24,598 nucleotides of DNA from positions 1-24,598 of the IMG/VR virus record IMGVR_UViG_3300020139_000003. One strand, 5' to 3'. The notes under the pieces were generated by a model. It was given only the letters and a program-made list of their open reading frames with translations. It made no database searches and was not told the DNA's origin. A program made the position numbers and the translations under genes. Positions 13,743-20,912 of this stretch are shown piece after piece. Source of the stretch: a virus. How positions within the stretch are numbered: the stretch's first letter is position 1; every line of letters starts with the position of its first letter.

Positions 13743-14762
13743 TCAGATCAACCGCTTCAGCAGCTCCAGCCGGCGGCGCTTCAGCGCGATCCCTCCGACG
13801 GGATCCGGCCTCCGCGCCCCATCCGCCGGGTGCCCAGCCAGGAGCGGCGCGGCGGGCGGCAGGAGCCGTGAGAGCCGGACAATCTGAGCCTCGAGCTCGG
13901 CAATGGCCGAGCGGACCTGCACCTCTGTCTGCGGGTAGGCGGGGAACGTCACCGGCGACACGTCGTACAGCGCCACCTCCAGCAGTTCCCGCACTACCTT
14001 CCCCTGCTCGTCGGTTTGCCAGCGGTCGCGGATCGTCCGGAACCCGAATGACATCTGGTCCACATCGCCGCGGCGAATCGACTCCATCAGGTCCCGCGCC
14101 CAGGTGGTGTCGGGCGGTATGATCTCGATCCGCAGGCCGTGGTCGTCCTCGGCCAGGGAGAGCGTGCCGCTCTTCGTCCGCCCGAGGACGTAATTCGGGT
14201 CATGATTCCAGAGAGCCCGCACATCGGCCTCCTGGAGCGTCTTGGTGAACGCTCCGCGCCGGATGATCTCGGTGAAGCCGCCCAGTTCCTCGGACGGGCG
14301 GTCGAACACGGCGGCGTAGCCGACCAGTCGCGGCGGCCCGTTGCCGGCGGCCCGCACTTCCAGATCGCCGAAAGGGAAGGTTCGGCGTTCCACAAGACTG
14401 GGTGCGGAGCGCTTGAGTTCTGGCGGCTCCACACCAGCGTCGCGAAGGTGCGCAGCCAGGTGCCGCCACACCCCCTCGCGGTCAGCGTCGGGGATAGTCG
14501 TCCCGCCTCGCGCACCGTTCAGCACAGCGATGCCCGTGATGCAAGCGCGAACGTTGGCCGGGCCGGGGTTGCCATCGCCGTCCACTTCGTGGTGTATGAA
14601 CCGCCAGGCCGCCTTCGTGCTTGGATCACCGTCCGGGTCCTGCCAGGCGTAGGCCCGGCGGTAATAGGCCACGCCTTCCCCAGAACGGAGACGGGCCTCA
14701 TTGGCGGGCCCGTCCCAACTGCGGTCGCTCGTATCCGTGTGATGTACCGGCACAGCCGGCAT
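13743..14762 (-). CDS. HK97-type prohead protease with an extra N-terminal domain
   Basis: The 339-residue enzyme is a serine protease that trims the capsid scaffold inside the prohead. The peptidase domain (about 125-285) shows Gly-Tyr-Ala-Ala-Val-Phe-Asp, a Leu-Trp-Asn-His-Asp with the probable catalytic His at 187, Val-Leu-Gly-Arg-Thr, and a Gln-Met-Ser-Phe-Gly-Phe with the probable catalytic Ser at 238. The first 120 residues form a separate domain (Asp-Arg-Ser-Trp-Asp-Gly-Pro-Ala-Asn-Glu-Ala, Ala-Trp-Arg-Phe-Ile-His-His, Gly-Val-Trp-Arg-His-Leu-Ala-Ala-His, Glu-Pro-Pro-Glu-Leu), also seen on some other phage proteases, role unknown. AGGAGGTG lies six bases before the ATG at 14762; a GTG nine bases earlier is part of that site. 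Confidence 0.9.
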   Translation of the reverse strand: MPAVPVHHTDTSDRSWDGPANEARLRSGEGVAYYRRAYAWQDPDGDPSTKAAWRFIHHEVDGDGNPGPANVRACITGIAVLNGARGGTTIPDADREGVWRHLAAHLRDAGVEPPELKRSAPSLVERRTFPFGDLEVRAAGNGPPRLVGYAAVFDRPSEELGGFTEIIRRGAFTKTLQEADVRALWNHDPNYVLGRTKSGTLSLAEDDHGLRIEIIPPDTTWARDLMESIRRGDVDQMSFGFRTIRDRWQTDEQGKVVRELLEVALYDVSPVTFPAYPQTEVQVRSAIAELEAQIVRLSRLLPPAAPLLAGHPADGARRPDPVGGIALKRRRLELLKRLI

Positions 14763-14792
14763 TGGATCCACCTCCTCACCAAAGGCATATCG

Positions 14793-16802
14793 CTACAAGT
14801 CGGCTAGCACCATGCAGTCGCAGCCCTCGTGGGCTGGCGGGTGCCGCACATTGACGTTCGGTCGGAGCGGGTAGTCCGCACCGTCCGGCTGGAAGTCTGT
14901 GTCCTGCGGAAGGAACCACTGTTCTACCCCGACCACCCGACCATCGAGCGCCTGGCAATAGGGGCAATTCTCTCCGAACGTCCGCCACCGAAGCCGGCGC
15001 ACGCCATGCCGCCGGAACACCTCCACCGCCACGGCGTTCTGAGTCTGCACCGTCTCGCGCATGGCGATCTTCCCAGGCCGGCGCTCCTCCCACTCGCGCA
15101 AGCGTTGCTCAACCGCCGATAGCGGAGCATCGCCATGATCCAGCGCATCGCGCACCACTTGCTTGAGTTGCCCCAGAGACGAGCCGACATGAAATGCTAC
15201 ATGAGCCGCCACGTAGTCGCGAACAAATCGATCCATCTCTGGCGCCCATTCAAAGTCATCACGGCCGATCTCCTCCGCCGCCGCCTGCGCCGCAAGCTGG
15301 CCGAAGGTCATGTAGACCGGTAGCCAGCGCTCCTCTGTGTAACGCTGATGCTTCGCATAGTAGTCGTCCAACCAGTGCACGAAGTCCTGTTCGCTCCGGC
15401 GGAGGAGAAACCGCTCAGCTGCAGCGCGAACATCTGCCACCTCCTTGGCCACAAGCCGCCGCTCAGTATCCCGAAAAAGTCCCTCGAAGCGCCGCTGGAG
15501 CTGGCGGCGGGTGGCAATGACGCGGCCCTGGCGTTCCTCAGCGCTTCTCCTCTCCGACCGCATGGGCATCGCTGGCGCAGCCCCGGCGGAGTCCACCGGC
15601 ATCCAGTTGACAGGTACCCAGTTGACAGGTACGTAGTACGTACTCCCCTGCCCGTTCGGGAGCGGATCGAGGTCGTTCAGCTCCCGCCACTCATCAGCGT
15701 TGATGATCCCGTTCCGCCGCTCGATCTCCAGAATCTTGGCCTGCGTTTCTGCGTCGCCCCGGAGGAGCGCCTTGGCATTGTATTTGACATAGAACCGCCC
15801 GCGCTCCTCAGGTAGAAAGAGGTCCCAGTTCAGCACGTCCTCTTCCCGCTCAAGCCATGGGATGATCGTGAACTTGGCGAATGCCGTCAGGAACTGCGAC
15901 ACTCCTGAGCCCCAAGTCGTGACCTTGGTGAAGTGCTGGAGTAGGATCGGGTTGACGTTCAGGATGCGAGCGATCTCCTCAATCTGCATCGCCCGCGTCT
16001 CAAGAAACTGCGCCTCCTCGGGCGGAATGCTGACGGCCTTCCAGTCCATGCCTCCCCATAGAACTGCTGTACGCTGAGCCCGCGTCAGTCCTGTATGCAA
16101 CTGATTCCACTCATCCCGTAGACGTTGGCGCTCCTCTGCGTCGAGCTTGCCAGGGTAGATGAGGATGCCAGAGGGGCGGCCAGAGTTGCCAAAAAACTGT
16201 GCGCCATACTCATTCGCTGCGATACTAAGGCCCAGACTATCACGATGCACCTTTATGACGTTGTAGCCCCGAAGGCCGTCGAAGCCCAGGCCGGGGACAT
16301 GTAGCACGCGGTCAGCAGACAACCATACTCGCTTACCCTCCACGATCGTCCAATACAACTTTTGCCCATTGCGCACTTCCACGCCGGTGCGGTCAGGTAA
16401 AAGCGGCCAAAGAGCCACCGGACGGCCAGCTTGATCCCGCTCGATCTCAGCATAAGAATTGCCCCAAGTAAGCAGATGAGCCATTCTGATTTCTTTGAAC
16501 GTGTAGGGCGTCATGTAAGGATTTGGACGCTGGTACAGTAGCTTGTGCACTGGGTGATCCGTGGCTACCCGCCTGCCATTTGGCGTGCGCTCAAATACCT
16601 CGCAGGGTAGCGACGCAATAGTCTGCGATATGATTCGCACGCCGGCCCAAAACGCCGTGAGACCTAGAGCCTTTTCCGGCGTCACACTCACGCCAGCTGG
16701 TGTCCTTTCTTCCAGCCCAAGCGCCTGTAAAACATTTGGTGCATGGAGAGGCACCCTGGGATTCTCGATGCTTCTCTGCTCCAGCCGCGCCAATATCCCC
16801 AT
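14793..16802 (-). CDS. Portal protein fused to a Mu F-like head morphogenesis domain
   Basis: The 669-residue protein joins two head proteins. Residues 1 to about 385 are an HK97-type portal: Gly-Leu-Thr-Ala-Phe-Trp-Ala-Gly-Val-Arg-Ile-Ile-Ser, Ala-Ser-Leu-Pro-Cys-Glu-Val-Phe, Gly-Asn-Ser-Tyr-Ala-Glu-Ile, His-Val-Pro-Gly-Leu, Gly-Arg-Pro-Ser-Gly-Ile-Leu, Ile-Ala-Arg-Ile-Leu-Asn-Val-Asn-Pro. A linker with a repeated Pro-Val-Asn-Trp motif (about 391-402) leads to about 240 residues like Mu gpF, helical, with Gln-Asn-Ala-Val-Ala-Val-Glu-Val-Phe-Arg-Arg and a C-terminal zinc-type Cys-Pro-Tyr-Cys (near 611) plus His-Pro-Pro-Ala-His-Glu-Gly-Cys-Asp-Cys. The portal forms the packaging and ejection channel; the F-like part may be an internal head or ejected protein. 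GAGGAGG lies eight bases before the ATG. The gene reads through intact. Confidence 0.9.
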   Translation of the reverse strand: MGILARLEQRSIENPRVPLHAPNVLQALGLEERTPAGVSVTPEKALGLTAFWAGVRIISQTIASLPCEVFERTPNGRRVATDHPVHKLLYQRPNPYMTPYTFKEIRMAHLLTWGNSYAEIERDQAGRPVALWPLLPDRTGVEVRNGQKLYWTIVEGKRVWLSADRVLHVPGLGFDGLRGYNVIKVHRDSLGLSIAANEYGAQFFGNSGRPSGILIYPGKLDAEERQRLRDEWNQLHTGLTRAQRTAVLWGGMDWKAVSIPPEEAQFLETRAMQIEEIARILNVNPILLQHFTKVTTWGSGVSQFLTAFAKFTIIPWLEREEDVLNWDLFLPEERGRFYVKYNAKALLRGDAETQAKILEIERRNGIINADEWRELNDLDPLPNGQGSTYYVPVNWVPVNWMPVDSAGAAPAMPMRSERRSAEERQGRVIATRRQLQRRFEGLFRDTERRLVAKEVADVRAAAERFLLRRSEQDFVHWLDDYYAKHQRYTEERWLPVYMTFGQLAAQAAAEEIGRDDFEWAPEMDRFVRDYVAAHVAFHVGSSLGQLKQVVRDALDHGDAPLSAVEQRLREWEERRPGKIAMRETVQTQNAVAVEVFRRHGVRRLRWRTFGENCPYCQALDGRVVGVEQWFLPQDTDFQPDGADYPLRPNVNVRHPPAHEGCDCMVLADL
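15603..15632 (-). repeat. Tandem 15-bp repeat in the portal-F linker
   Basis: Two perfect adjacent copies of CCAGTTGACAGGTAC (plus-strand reading) encode the doubled Pro-Val-Asn-Trp part of the linker. Part of a third degenerate copy follows in the protein (Asn-Trp-Met-Pro-Val-Asp). It looks like recent slippage that lengthened the hinge between portal and F-like domains without breaking the frame. Confidence 0.9.
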
Positions 16803-16804
16803 TA

Positions 16805-16960
16805 CTACGGCCTCCTCACGGCAAGATAGAACAGAATTGCCCCGGCCACAATGAGCGCAGCTGGCCAGTAAATGATGGCGGTACCGGACGTGATGAGCAC
16901 CAGGCCGCTGTAAGCATGAGCATCACGGATATCGAAATCAATCCGCTTGCCGATGCGCAA
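16805..16960 (-). CDS. Small membrane protein between terminase and portal
   Basis: A 51-residue gene starts with TTG at 16960, nine bases after AGGAGG, and stops with TAG next to a second stop and the portal ATG. The protein has a charged start (Arg-Ile-Gly-Lys-Arg-Ile-Asp-Phe-Asp), then a long hydrophobic stretch from about 19 to 48 that can form one or two membrane helices broken by Trp-Pro, and an Arg-Arg-Pro end. Tiny membrane proteins of this type, with a Tyr/Ile-Trp-Pro turn, are frequently found between large terminase and portal in HK97-like phages; their role is unknown. The strong ribosome site and tight packing support it. Confidence 0.75.
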   Translation of the reverse strand: MRIGKRIDFDIRDAHAYSGLVLITSGTAIIYWPAALIVAGAILFYLAVRRP

Positions 16961-16973
16961 AAGGCAACACCTC

Positions 16974-18539
16974 CTATAGCGCTATAATGCCAGCCTCGCT
17001 GGACTGTGATTGGTGCCGCATGGCCCGGTCAAGCGCCATCAATAGTGCCACAATGCCATCAATCTTGCCCTGCGAGCTGGCCTTATCAGGCTTGAGATTG
17101 CCCGCAGGATCCTGTTTCACAGTCACATTATCGGCCATCCACCGCAACACAGGATTGCCTCCATGCCTAATTTTTCGTGCCAATAACCTGCGCTCAAACT
17201 CCCGCATCGGGGCCGCCATACTGGCAAATCCCATCCCAAAGCCGAACACTCGCTCCTCTCCCAGCGCATCTATTAGCTCAATCGCCAATTGGTGCGCCTG
17301 GAAGTAGCGGTCGATGTTAAGGCTCGCCAACCTGAATTTGCGGGCATCCTCAAGTATCTGCCGCTTGACAAAGGCATAGTCTGTGGCATTGCCGGGAGTC
17401 ACCTTTAGCCAGCCCTCACGCGCCCAGCGCTGGTACTGATCGCGGTAGCGGTTCTGGTTGTTCCACAGTGCAGCCTCGGGCACCCAAAAACGACATAACA
17501 CATCTATCGTTTCAGCATCGTCGTGTGGAAAGACCATCACCCAGGCAGTCAAATCCGACACGGCCCCAAGGTCGAGCCCGCCGTAGCAGATACGTCCCCT
17601 CAACTTCTCTTCGTCCAAAATTTGAGCGCCGTTTTCATCCCATAGCTGCAGGTTAATCCACCGCTCGAGTTGCTGTGTCCACATGTTCAAGTACAGCCGC
17701 TTAAACGTGTTTTCGTAGCTCGGCATCTCCTTGGCTTTGCGGCACTCCTGCTCGTAATACTCAACCGGCACCGTTATCCCCAAACTCGGATTTGCCTTGT
17801 GCCACGTTGATGGCGCGTCCCAGGGGTCGCTCTCCTCCGCGGCATAGATGGCCGCGTAAAACGTTGGGTCGTTTACCAGTCCCTCCTGCACACGCCGGGC
17901 ATATTCATGGATTTCCCAACAGATTGAGCGGCGATCATACCCTGCAGTCGTAATAGCCACAATCAGCGGCTGTTCCCGCGCCCCAACAGAAGTAACCAGC
18001 GTATCCCATAGATCCCGGTTGGGCTGAGCGTGCAACTCATCAAACACGATGCCATGGGCATTGAGCCCATGCTTCGCGGGTACTTCGGCGGACAGAACTT
18101 TGTAGGTCGCGCCAAAGCGAGGCACATAAAGAGCGCGCTTGTATACCTGTACCTCTCGCCGCAAGCGAGGAGATGCCTCTACCATCGCCTTCGCCGTCTC
18201 AAACACAATAGCTGCCTGGTCCCTGTCAGCGGCCGCACTATACACCTCTGCTCCAGGCTCTCCTTCAAGCAACAGCGTCAGCGCAATGCCTGCAGCTAGA
18301 GTGCTCTTCCCTGCCTTGCGGGGCACCTCGATGTATGCTGTGCGATACTGTCGCCTGCCATCCGGCCGCAATGTACCAAACAGATCTCGAATAATCCGCT
18401 CCTGCCACGGCAACAACTCAAACGGGCGCCCAGCCCAGCGCCCTTTAACATGGCGCAACTCCTGGCGAAAAAAGCAGACGATAGCATCAGCCCGCTGCTT
18501 ACCGCGATCCCCAGATCGCCTCAAGCGCTCCTTCCTCAT
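16974..18539 (-). CDS. Terminase large subunit (Terminase_1 family)
   Basis: This is the packaging motor: an ATPase that pumps DNA through the portal and a nuclease that cuts it. In the 521-residue product, Val-Pro-Arg-Lys-Ala-Gly-Lys-Ser at 72-79 is the Walker A motif, Ile-Val-Phe-Asp-Glu at 164-168 is Walker B, and Val-Ala-Ile-Thr-Thr-Ala-Gly at about 194-200 is the coupling motif. The nuclease half has Gly-Gly-Leu-Asp-Leu-Gly (Asp 323), Asn-Ile-Asp-Arg-Tyr (Asp 410) and Lys-Ile-Asp-Gly (Asp 494), an expected acidic set. The start overlaps the small-subunit gene by 41 bases. ATG 18539 and ATG 18542 are adjacent and cannot be told apart, and the ribosome site is weak, so expression may depend on coupling to the small subunit. 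Confidence 0.95.
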   Translation of the reverse strand: MRKERLRRSGDRGKQRADAIVCFFRQELRHVKGRWAGRPFELLPWQERIIRDLFGTLRPDGRRQYRTAYIEVPRKAGKSTLAAGIALTLLLEGEPGAEVYSAAADRDQAAIVFETAKAMVEASPRLRREVQVYKRALYVPRFGATYKVLSAEVPAKHGLNAHGIVFDELHAQPNRDLWDTLVTSVGAREQPLIVAITTAGYDRRSICWEIHEYARRVQEGLVNDPTFYAAIYAAEESDPWDAPSTWHKANPSLGITVPVEYYEQECRKAKEMPSYENTFKRLYLNMWTQQLERWINLQLWDENGAQILDEEKLRGRICYGGLDLGAVSDLTAWVMVFPHDDAETIDVLCRFWVPEAALWNNQNRYRDQYQRWAREGWLKVTPGNATDYAFVKRQILEDARKFRLASLNIDRYFQAHQLAIELIDALGEERVFGFGMGFASMAAPMREFERRLLARKIRHGGNPVLRWMADNVTVKQDPAGNLKPDKASSQGKIDGIVALLMALDRAMRHQSQSSEAGIIAL

Positions 18540-18960
18540 CATCCGCCACATTCGGCACGTCCAACTTGGCCCGCGCCGACGGCGAAAGCCCAAATTCTGC
18601 CGCAAAATGCCGGACCGATTGCTCAGCCCGATCCAACAGCGTCTCCGCCGTGCGAATCGTTGAAATTCCAGCAACCGGATCCACAGTCCGCACCACCCTC
18701 CGCCAGCGTCGCTTCGCCATCTGATAACGCGCCCACGCCTCACACAACGCCTCTAACATTGGCCCATCTACTTCGGTCAATAGCCCAAGACGCTCGAGGC
18801 GTGGCGCCAGCTCATCCCACAACCGTCTCGCTGCCGCAGAGAGCCCAGCCGGCCGGGACGGCGCTATGGGTTGCGGCTTGGGCTCATTGCGAGGCATCCG
18901 GTCTGAGCGGGCAGTCCCCCGCAATACCTTCAGCTTCGTCGGCACCCGCGGGCGAGACAT
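18499..18960 (-). CDS. Terminase small subunit (P27 family)
   Basis: The small subunit recognises the viral DNA end and brings it to the large subunit. The 153-residue protein begins with Pro-Thr-Lys-Leu-Lys-Val-Leu-Arg-Gly-Thr, a characteristic P27-family opening, then a Pro-rich linker, Leu-Ser-Ala-Ala-Ala-Arg-Arg-Leu-Trp-Asp-Glu-Leu, Thr-Glu-Val-Asp-Gly-Pro-Met-Leu-Glu-Ala-Leu-Cys-Glu-Ala-Trp, and a final helix with Phe-Ala-Ala-Glu-Phe-Gly-Leu-Ser-Pro-Ser-Ala-Arg. AAGGAGGT lies eight bases before the ATG; a GTG just upstream is also possible. It overlaps the large-subunit gene. Confidence 0.93.
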   Translation of the reverse strand: MSRPRVPTKLKVLRGTARSDRMPRNEPKPQPIAPSRPAGLSAAARRLWDELAPRLERLGLLTEVDGPMLEALCEAWARYQMAKRRWRRVVRTVDPVAGISTIRTAETLLDRAEQSVRHFAAEFGLSPSARAKLDVPNVADDEEGALEAIWGSR

Positions 18961-19070
18961 CACACATACCTCCTTGCTGCCAGTTTCTACCTACCTCTTT
19001 ACGCAATTGACATCGCATGCATGCGCTCGCCAGCCCGCCTCGCGGCGAAGGTGCCAGAGTTTTTGATCCC
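18961..19070 (-). other. Spacer between HNH and small terminase genes with a 12-bp palindrome (cos/pac candidate)
   Basis: This 110-base gap holds the perfect palindrome CGCATGCATGCG at 19014-19025, a short CGCC-GCGA-GGCG hairpin nearby, and the small-terminase ribosome site. In HNH-carrying HK97-type phages the packaging site is often close to these genes, so a cohesive-end or pac site here is plausible. No nick site is proven. Confidence 0.35.
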
Positions 19071-19400
19071 CTATCCCTTTCGCCTCGCCGCGTTGGCCTG
19101 CGCCAGGGATCGGCGCTGATGGCACGCCTTGCACAATGCCCGCAAGTTAGCGCGGTCATCCGTACCACCCTGTGAACGCGGGACAATATGATCTACCGTC
19201 TGGCTCGGCGCGCCACAACATCTACATGTAGGCTCCTCGCGTAATACCTGAGCACGAATGCTGAGCCAGTCGCCCTTATAGCCTACGAAGCCCCGCCTAC
19301 CGACCCACGGTCCGCGCTGATGGAGAGCACATCGTCCCTTGTGCGTTGCGCGGCGCGGACAGCAGGGGAACGAGCACGGGCTTGCAAGCTTACGTGGCAT
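19071..19400 (-). CDS. HNH endonuclease next to the terminase
   Basis: The 109-residue protein has an N-terminal Cys-rich part (Cys 9, 13, 14, 24 and His 27) and an HNH core: Cys-Arg-Cys-Cys at 59-62, Val-Asp-His-Ile-Val-Pro with His 71, Asn 85 in Asp-Asp-Arg-Ala-Asn-Leu, and Cys-Lys-Ala-Cys-His with His 94. The two Cys pairs hold a structural zinc. In HK97 (gp74) and similar phages, HNH proteins beside the terminase help it cut at cos. The ATG at 19400 gives the usual Met-Pro-Arg-Lys start and a GGGGTGAG site upstream. A longer frame up to 19505 overlaps the preceding gene and is less likely. Confidence 0.9.
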   Translation of the reverse strand: MPRKLASPCSFPCCPRRATHKGRCALHQRGPWVGRRGFVGYKGDWLSIRAQVLREEPTCRCCGAPSQTVDHIVPRSQGGTDDRANLRALCKACHQRRSLAQANAARRKG

Positions 19401-19455
19401 CCCCTCACCCCGACAATACCCGCAAGTATAAAGATGCCACGCGCAATTTCTGCCG

Positions 19456-19881
19456 TCAAGTCTCACAACCCCATCCAGCGACAGTGGCGAAGGCAAGGAT
19501 TGCACCCAGCCTGAGACGATAGTACGTGGCGCGACTGATGCTCATCGCACGCATGACATCTCCCTGCGACGCTCCGCGAAAATAACGTAACTCCACAAAC
19601 AGACGCTGGCGACGGGACATAGCCATGAGCGCCCGTTCCACGCGGCGTATTCTGTGCTCTATTCTCTGCTTCGCGATAACGAGACGCACTGCCGCTGTGC
19701 CCGTGGGATCGGCATAGCGACCCTTTCCTCTGCCCCGCCTGGCAGGCTCCACAGTAGGCGGGAGAGGAGACGACATGATAATATCGTCCTCTATCCGCCG
19801 CAGGCGCTCCCGCAGACGCGGATACTCACATAACTCCCGCTCAACCATGCGCACTACTATCGCATCCACAGCACTACACAA
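19456..19881 (-). CDS. RinA/ArpU-like late transcription regulator
   Basis: The 141-residue protein matches the outline of RinA/ArpU-type phage regulators: an N-terminal Val-Glu-Arg-Glu-Leu-Cys-Glu-Tyr-Pro-Arg-Leu helix, a Gly/Arg-rich linker with Ala-Asp-Pro-Thr-Gly-Thr-Ala-Ala, a helix of Ile-Glu-His-Arg-Ile-Arg-Arg-Val-Glu-Arg-Ala-Leu, then a sigma-region-4-like part (Arg-Gln-Arg-Leu-Phe-Val-Glu-Leu-Arg-Tyr-Phe, Ser-Gln-Gly-Asp-Val, Ile-Ser-Arg-Ala-Thr-Tyr-Tyr-Arg-Leu). Such proteins switch on packaging and head genes and sit directly before them, as here. A TTG start at 19881 is chosen because GGAGGGGG precedes it by about seven bases; the internal ATG at 19848 lacks a site. Confidence 0.85.
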   Translation of the reverse strand: MCSAVDAIVVRMVERELCEYPRLRERLRRIEDDIIMSSPLPPTVEPARRGRGKGRYADPTGTAAVRLVIAKQRIEHRIRRVERALMAMSRRQRLFVELRYFRGASQGDVMRAMSISRATYYRLRLGAILAFATVAGWGCET

Positions 19882-19976
19882 TAGTTACCCCCTCCACCTC
19901 CCCAAATCCTGCTCACTTTACTCCTGACTAGAGCCCACGCGGAGGCCGAAGACGGCAGGCAACCCGCGCGGGGAGT

Positions 19977-20339
19977 TTACTGCTCGGCCTCCCCGCCGTG
20001 CGCTTTTGCCACGAGGCGGCAGAACACGCTCAGCCGCATAGCCACCACCGGCTCCTCGCCGCCTGCAGGTACGAGCACCAACGCATCCGCAGGAGGGAAA
20101 CCCTGTCCAAGCCAGCGACGCAACGTGACCATTCCTCCCACCCGCCGCTTGACCTCGAGCCGCAACGCGGGACAGTCATTCTTCCCGCATACGCACACAA
20201 GGTCTCCTCCCAGCCGCCCTCCCAGCCGCCCCGACAGCGGCTGCCGCTCATACCTCCCTCCCAACAGCGCCTCCACCCGCTTCTCCGCCCGGTACCCACG
20301 CCTCACCTGCGCCCTTCCCCGGTTGTTACCCTGCCCCAT
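19977..20339 (-). CDS. Small PDDEXK-type nuclease, possible Holliday junction resolvase
   Basis: The 120-residue protein has the order of a PDDEXK nuclease: Arg-Arg-Gly-Tyr-Arg-Ala-Glu-Lys-Arg-Val-Glu with Glu 19, Arg-Gln-Pro-Leu-Ser-Gly then Gly-Gly-Asp-Leu with Asp 46, and Leu-Glu-Val-Lys-Arg-Arg with Glu 62 and Lys 64, followed by Ala-Asp-Ala-Leu-Val-Leu-Val. This is like archaeal Hjc or phage resolvases that cut branched DNA before packaging. Between the Asp and Glu lies an unusual insert with Cys-Val-Cys-Gly-Lys-Asn-Asp-Cys that may bind zinc. The position between replication genes and the late regulator fits a recombination role. The ribosome site is weak. Confidence 0.75.
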   Translation of the reverse strand: MGQGNNRGRAQVRRGYRAEKRVEALLGGRYERQPLSGRLGGRLGGDLVCVCGKNDCPALRLEVKRRVGGMVTLRRWLGQGFPPADALVLVPAGGEEPVVAMRLSVFCRLVAKAHGGEAEQ

Positions 20340-20384
20340 CTTCTTTCATCCCCGCATAACCTAACAAAAACGACTAGAAGGCAC

Positions 20385-20912
20385 CTAGAAGCCCATTTGC
20401 TCGGGCGAGACGTATTGTGTGACGTTTTTCCCGTACCGCGTGCTGAGCAGAGCCTTCTGTGGCTTCTCAGGGGCATCCTGCGTGCTGAGCAGAGCCCGGA
20501 TCTGCTGCTTGCGCTCGGCAGGGCCAGGGCAGGGGTGGGCGGCAAAGGCGATGGGCCAGGTAGGAGGCGGAGGTGAGTCCGGGCAGCGGGATAGCCAGCG
20601 GGCCCGCTCGCGGATGAGCTTTGCCGCCCAGGGCGCGTAGTAGTGCCGCGCAGAGGAGTGCGTATCGTGAAGTGACGATTGGCACTCGCCTGTGCACCTG
20701 GCGCAGGCGAGCAAATCGCGAAAGCTTGTCTCTAGTTCCTCCTCCCAGGCCTCAAGCTCCTCTTCGCTCCACTCGGCCCAGGATGGTACCTGCGCAAGGA
20801 CTGCCCAATAGCGCTGCTTGAGAGTCCTCGTGTCGCCCTTCTGCGGGCCCGAGCGAATAAGCCAGTCCTCGAGCTCCTTGAGCTCCTCAACGTGGTCCTT
20901 TAGCGGCTTCAT
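20385..20912 (-). CDS. Hypothetical Cys-containing replication-module protein, possibly related to helicase-loader N-termini
   Basis: The 175-residue product has two acidic helices (Lys-Glu-Leu-Glu-Asp-Trp-Leu and Ser-Glu-Glu-Glu-Leu-Glu-Ala-Trp-Glu-Glu-Glu), then Leu-Leu-Ala-Cys-Ala-Arg-Cys-Thr-Gly-Glu-Cys and a later Cys-Pro, reminiscent of the zinc-binding N-terminal domain of DnaI-type loaders. No Walker A or AAA+ part follows. The C-terminus is instead a low-complexity Pro/Gln/Lys tail with a doubled Ala-Leu-Leu-Ser-Thr motif. ATG 20912 overlaps the stop of the replication initiator (ATGA), so the two are made together and may interact. Whether it is a shortened loader or an unrelated protein cannot be decided. 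Confidence 0.55.
   Translation of the reverse strand: MKPLKDHVEELKELEDWLIRSGPQKGDTRTLKQRYWAVLAQVPSWAEWSEEELEAWEEELETSFRDLLACARCTGECQSSLHDTHSSARHYYAPWAAKLIRERARWLSRCPDSPPPPTWPIAFAAHPCPGPAERKQQIRALLSTQDAPEKPQKALLSTRYGKNVTQYVSPEQMGF
20438..20496 (-). repeat. Direct 17-bp repeat inside the Cys-containing gene
   Basis: GCGTGCTGAGCAGAGCC (plus-strand reading) occurs at 20438-20454 and again at 20480-20496. The 42-base period keeps the frame and duplicates Ala-Leu-Leu-Ser-Thr in the protein tail. Confidence 0.9.

Noticed and set aside
18543-18743. N-terminal extension of the large terminase to 18743
   Set aside because: It would overlap most of the small subunit gene in another frame and is very Arg/Trp-rich, unlike family N-termini.
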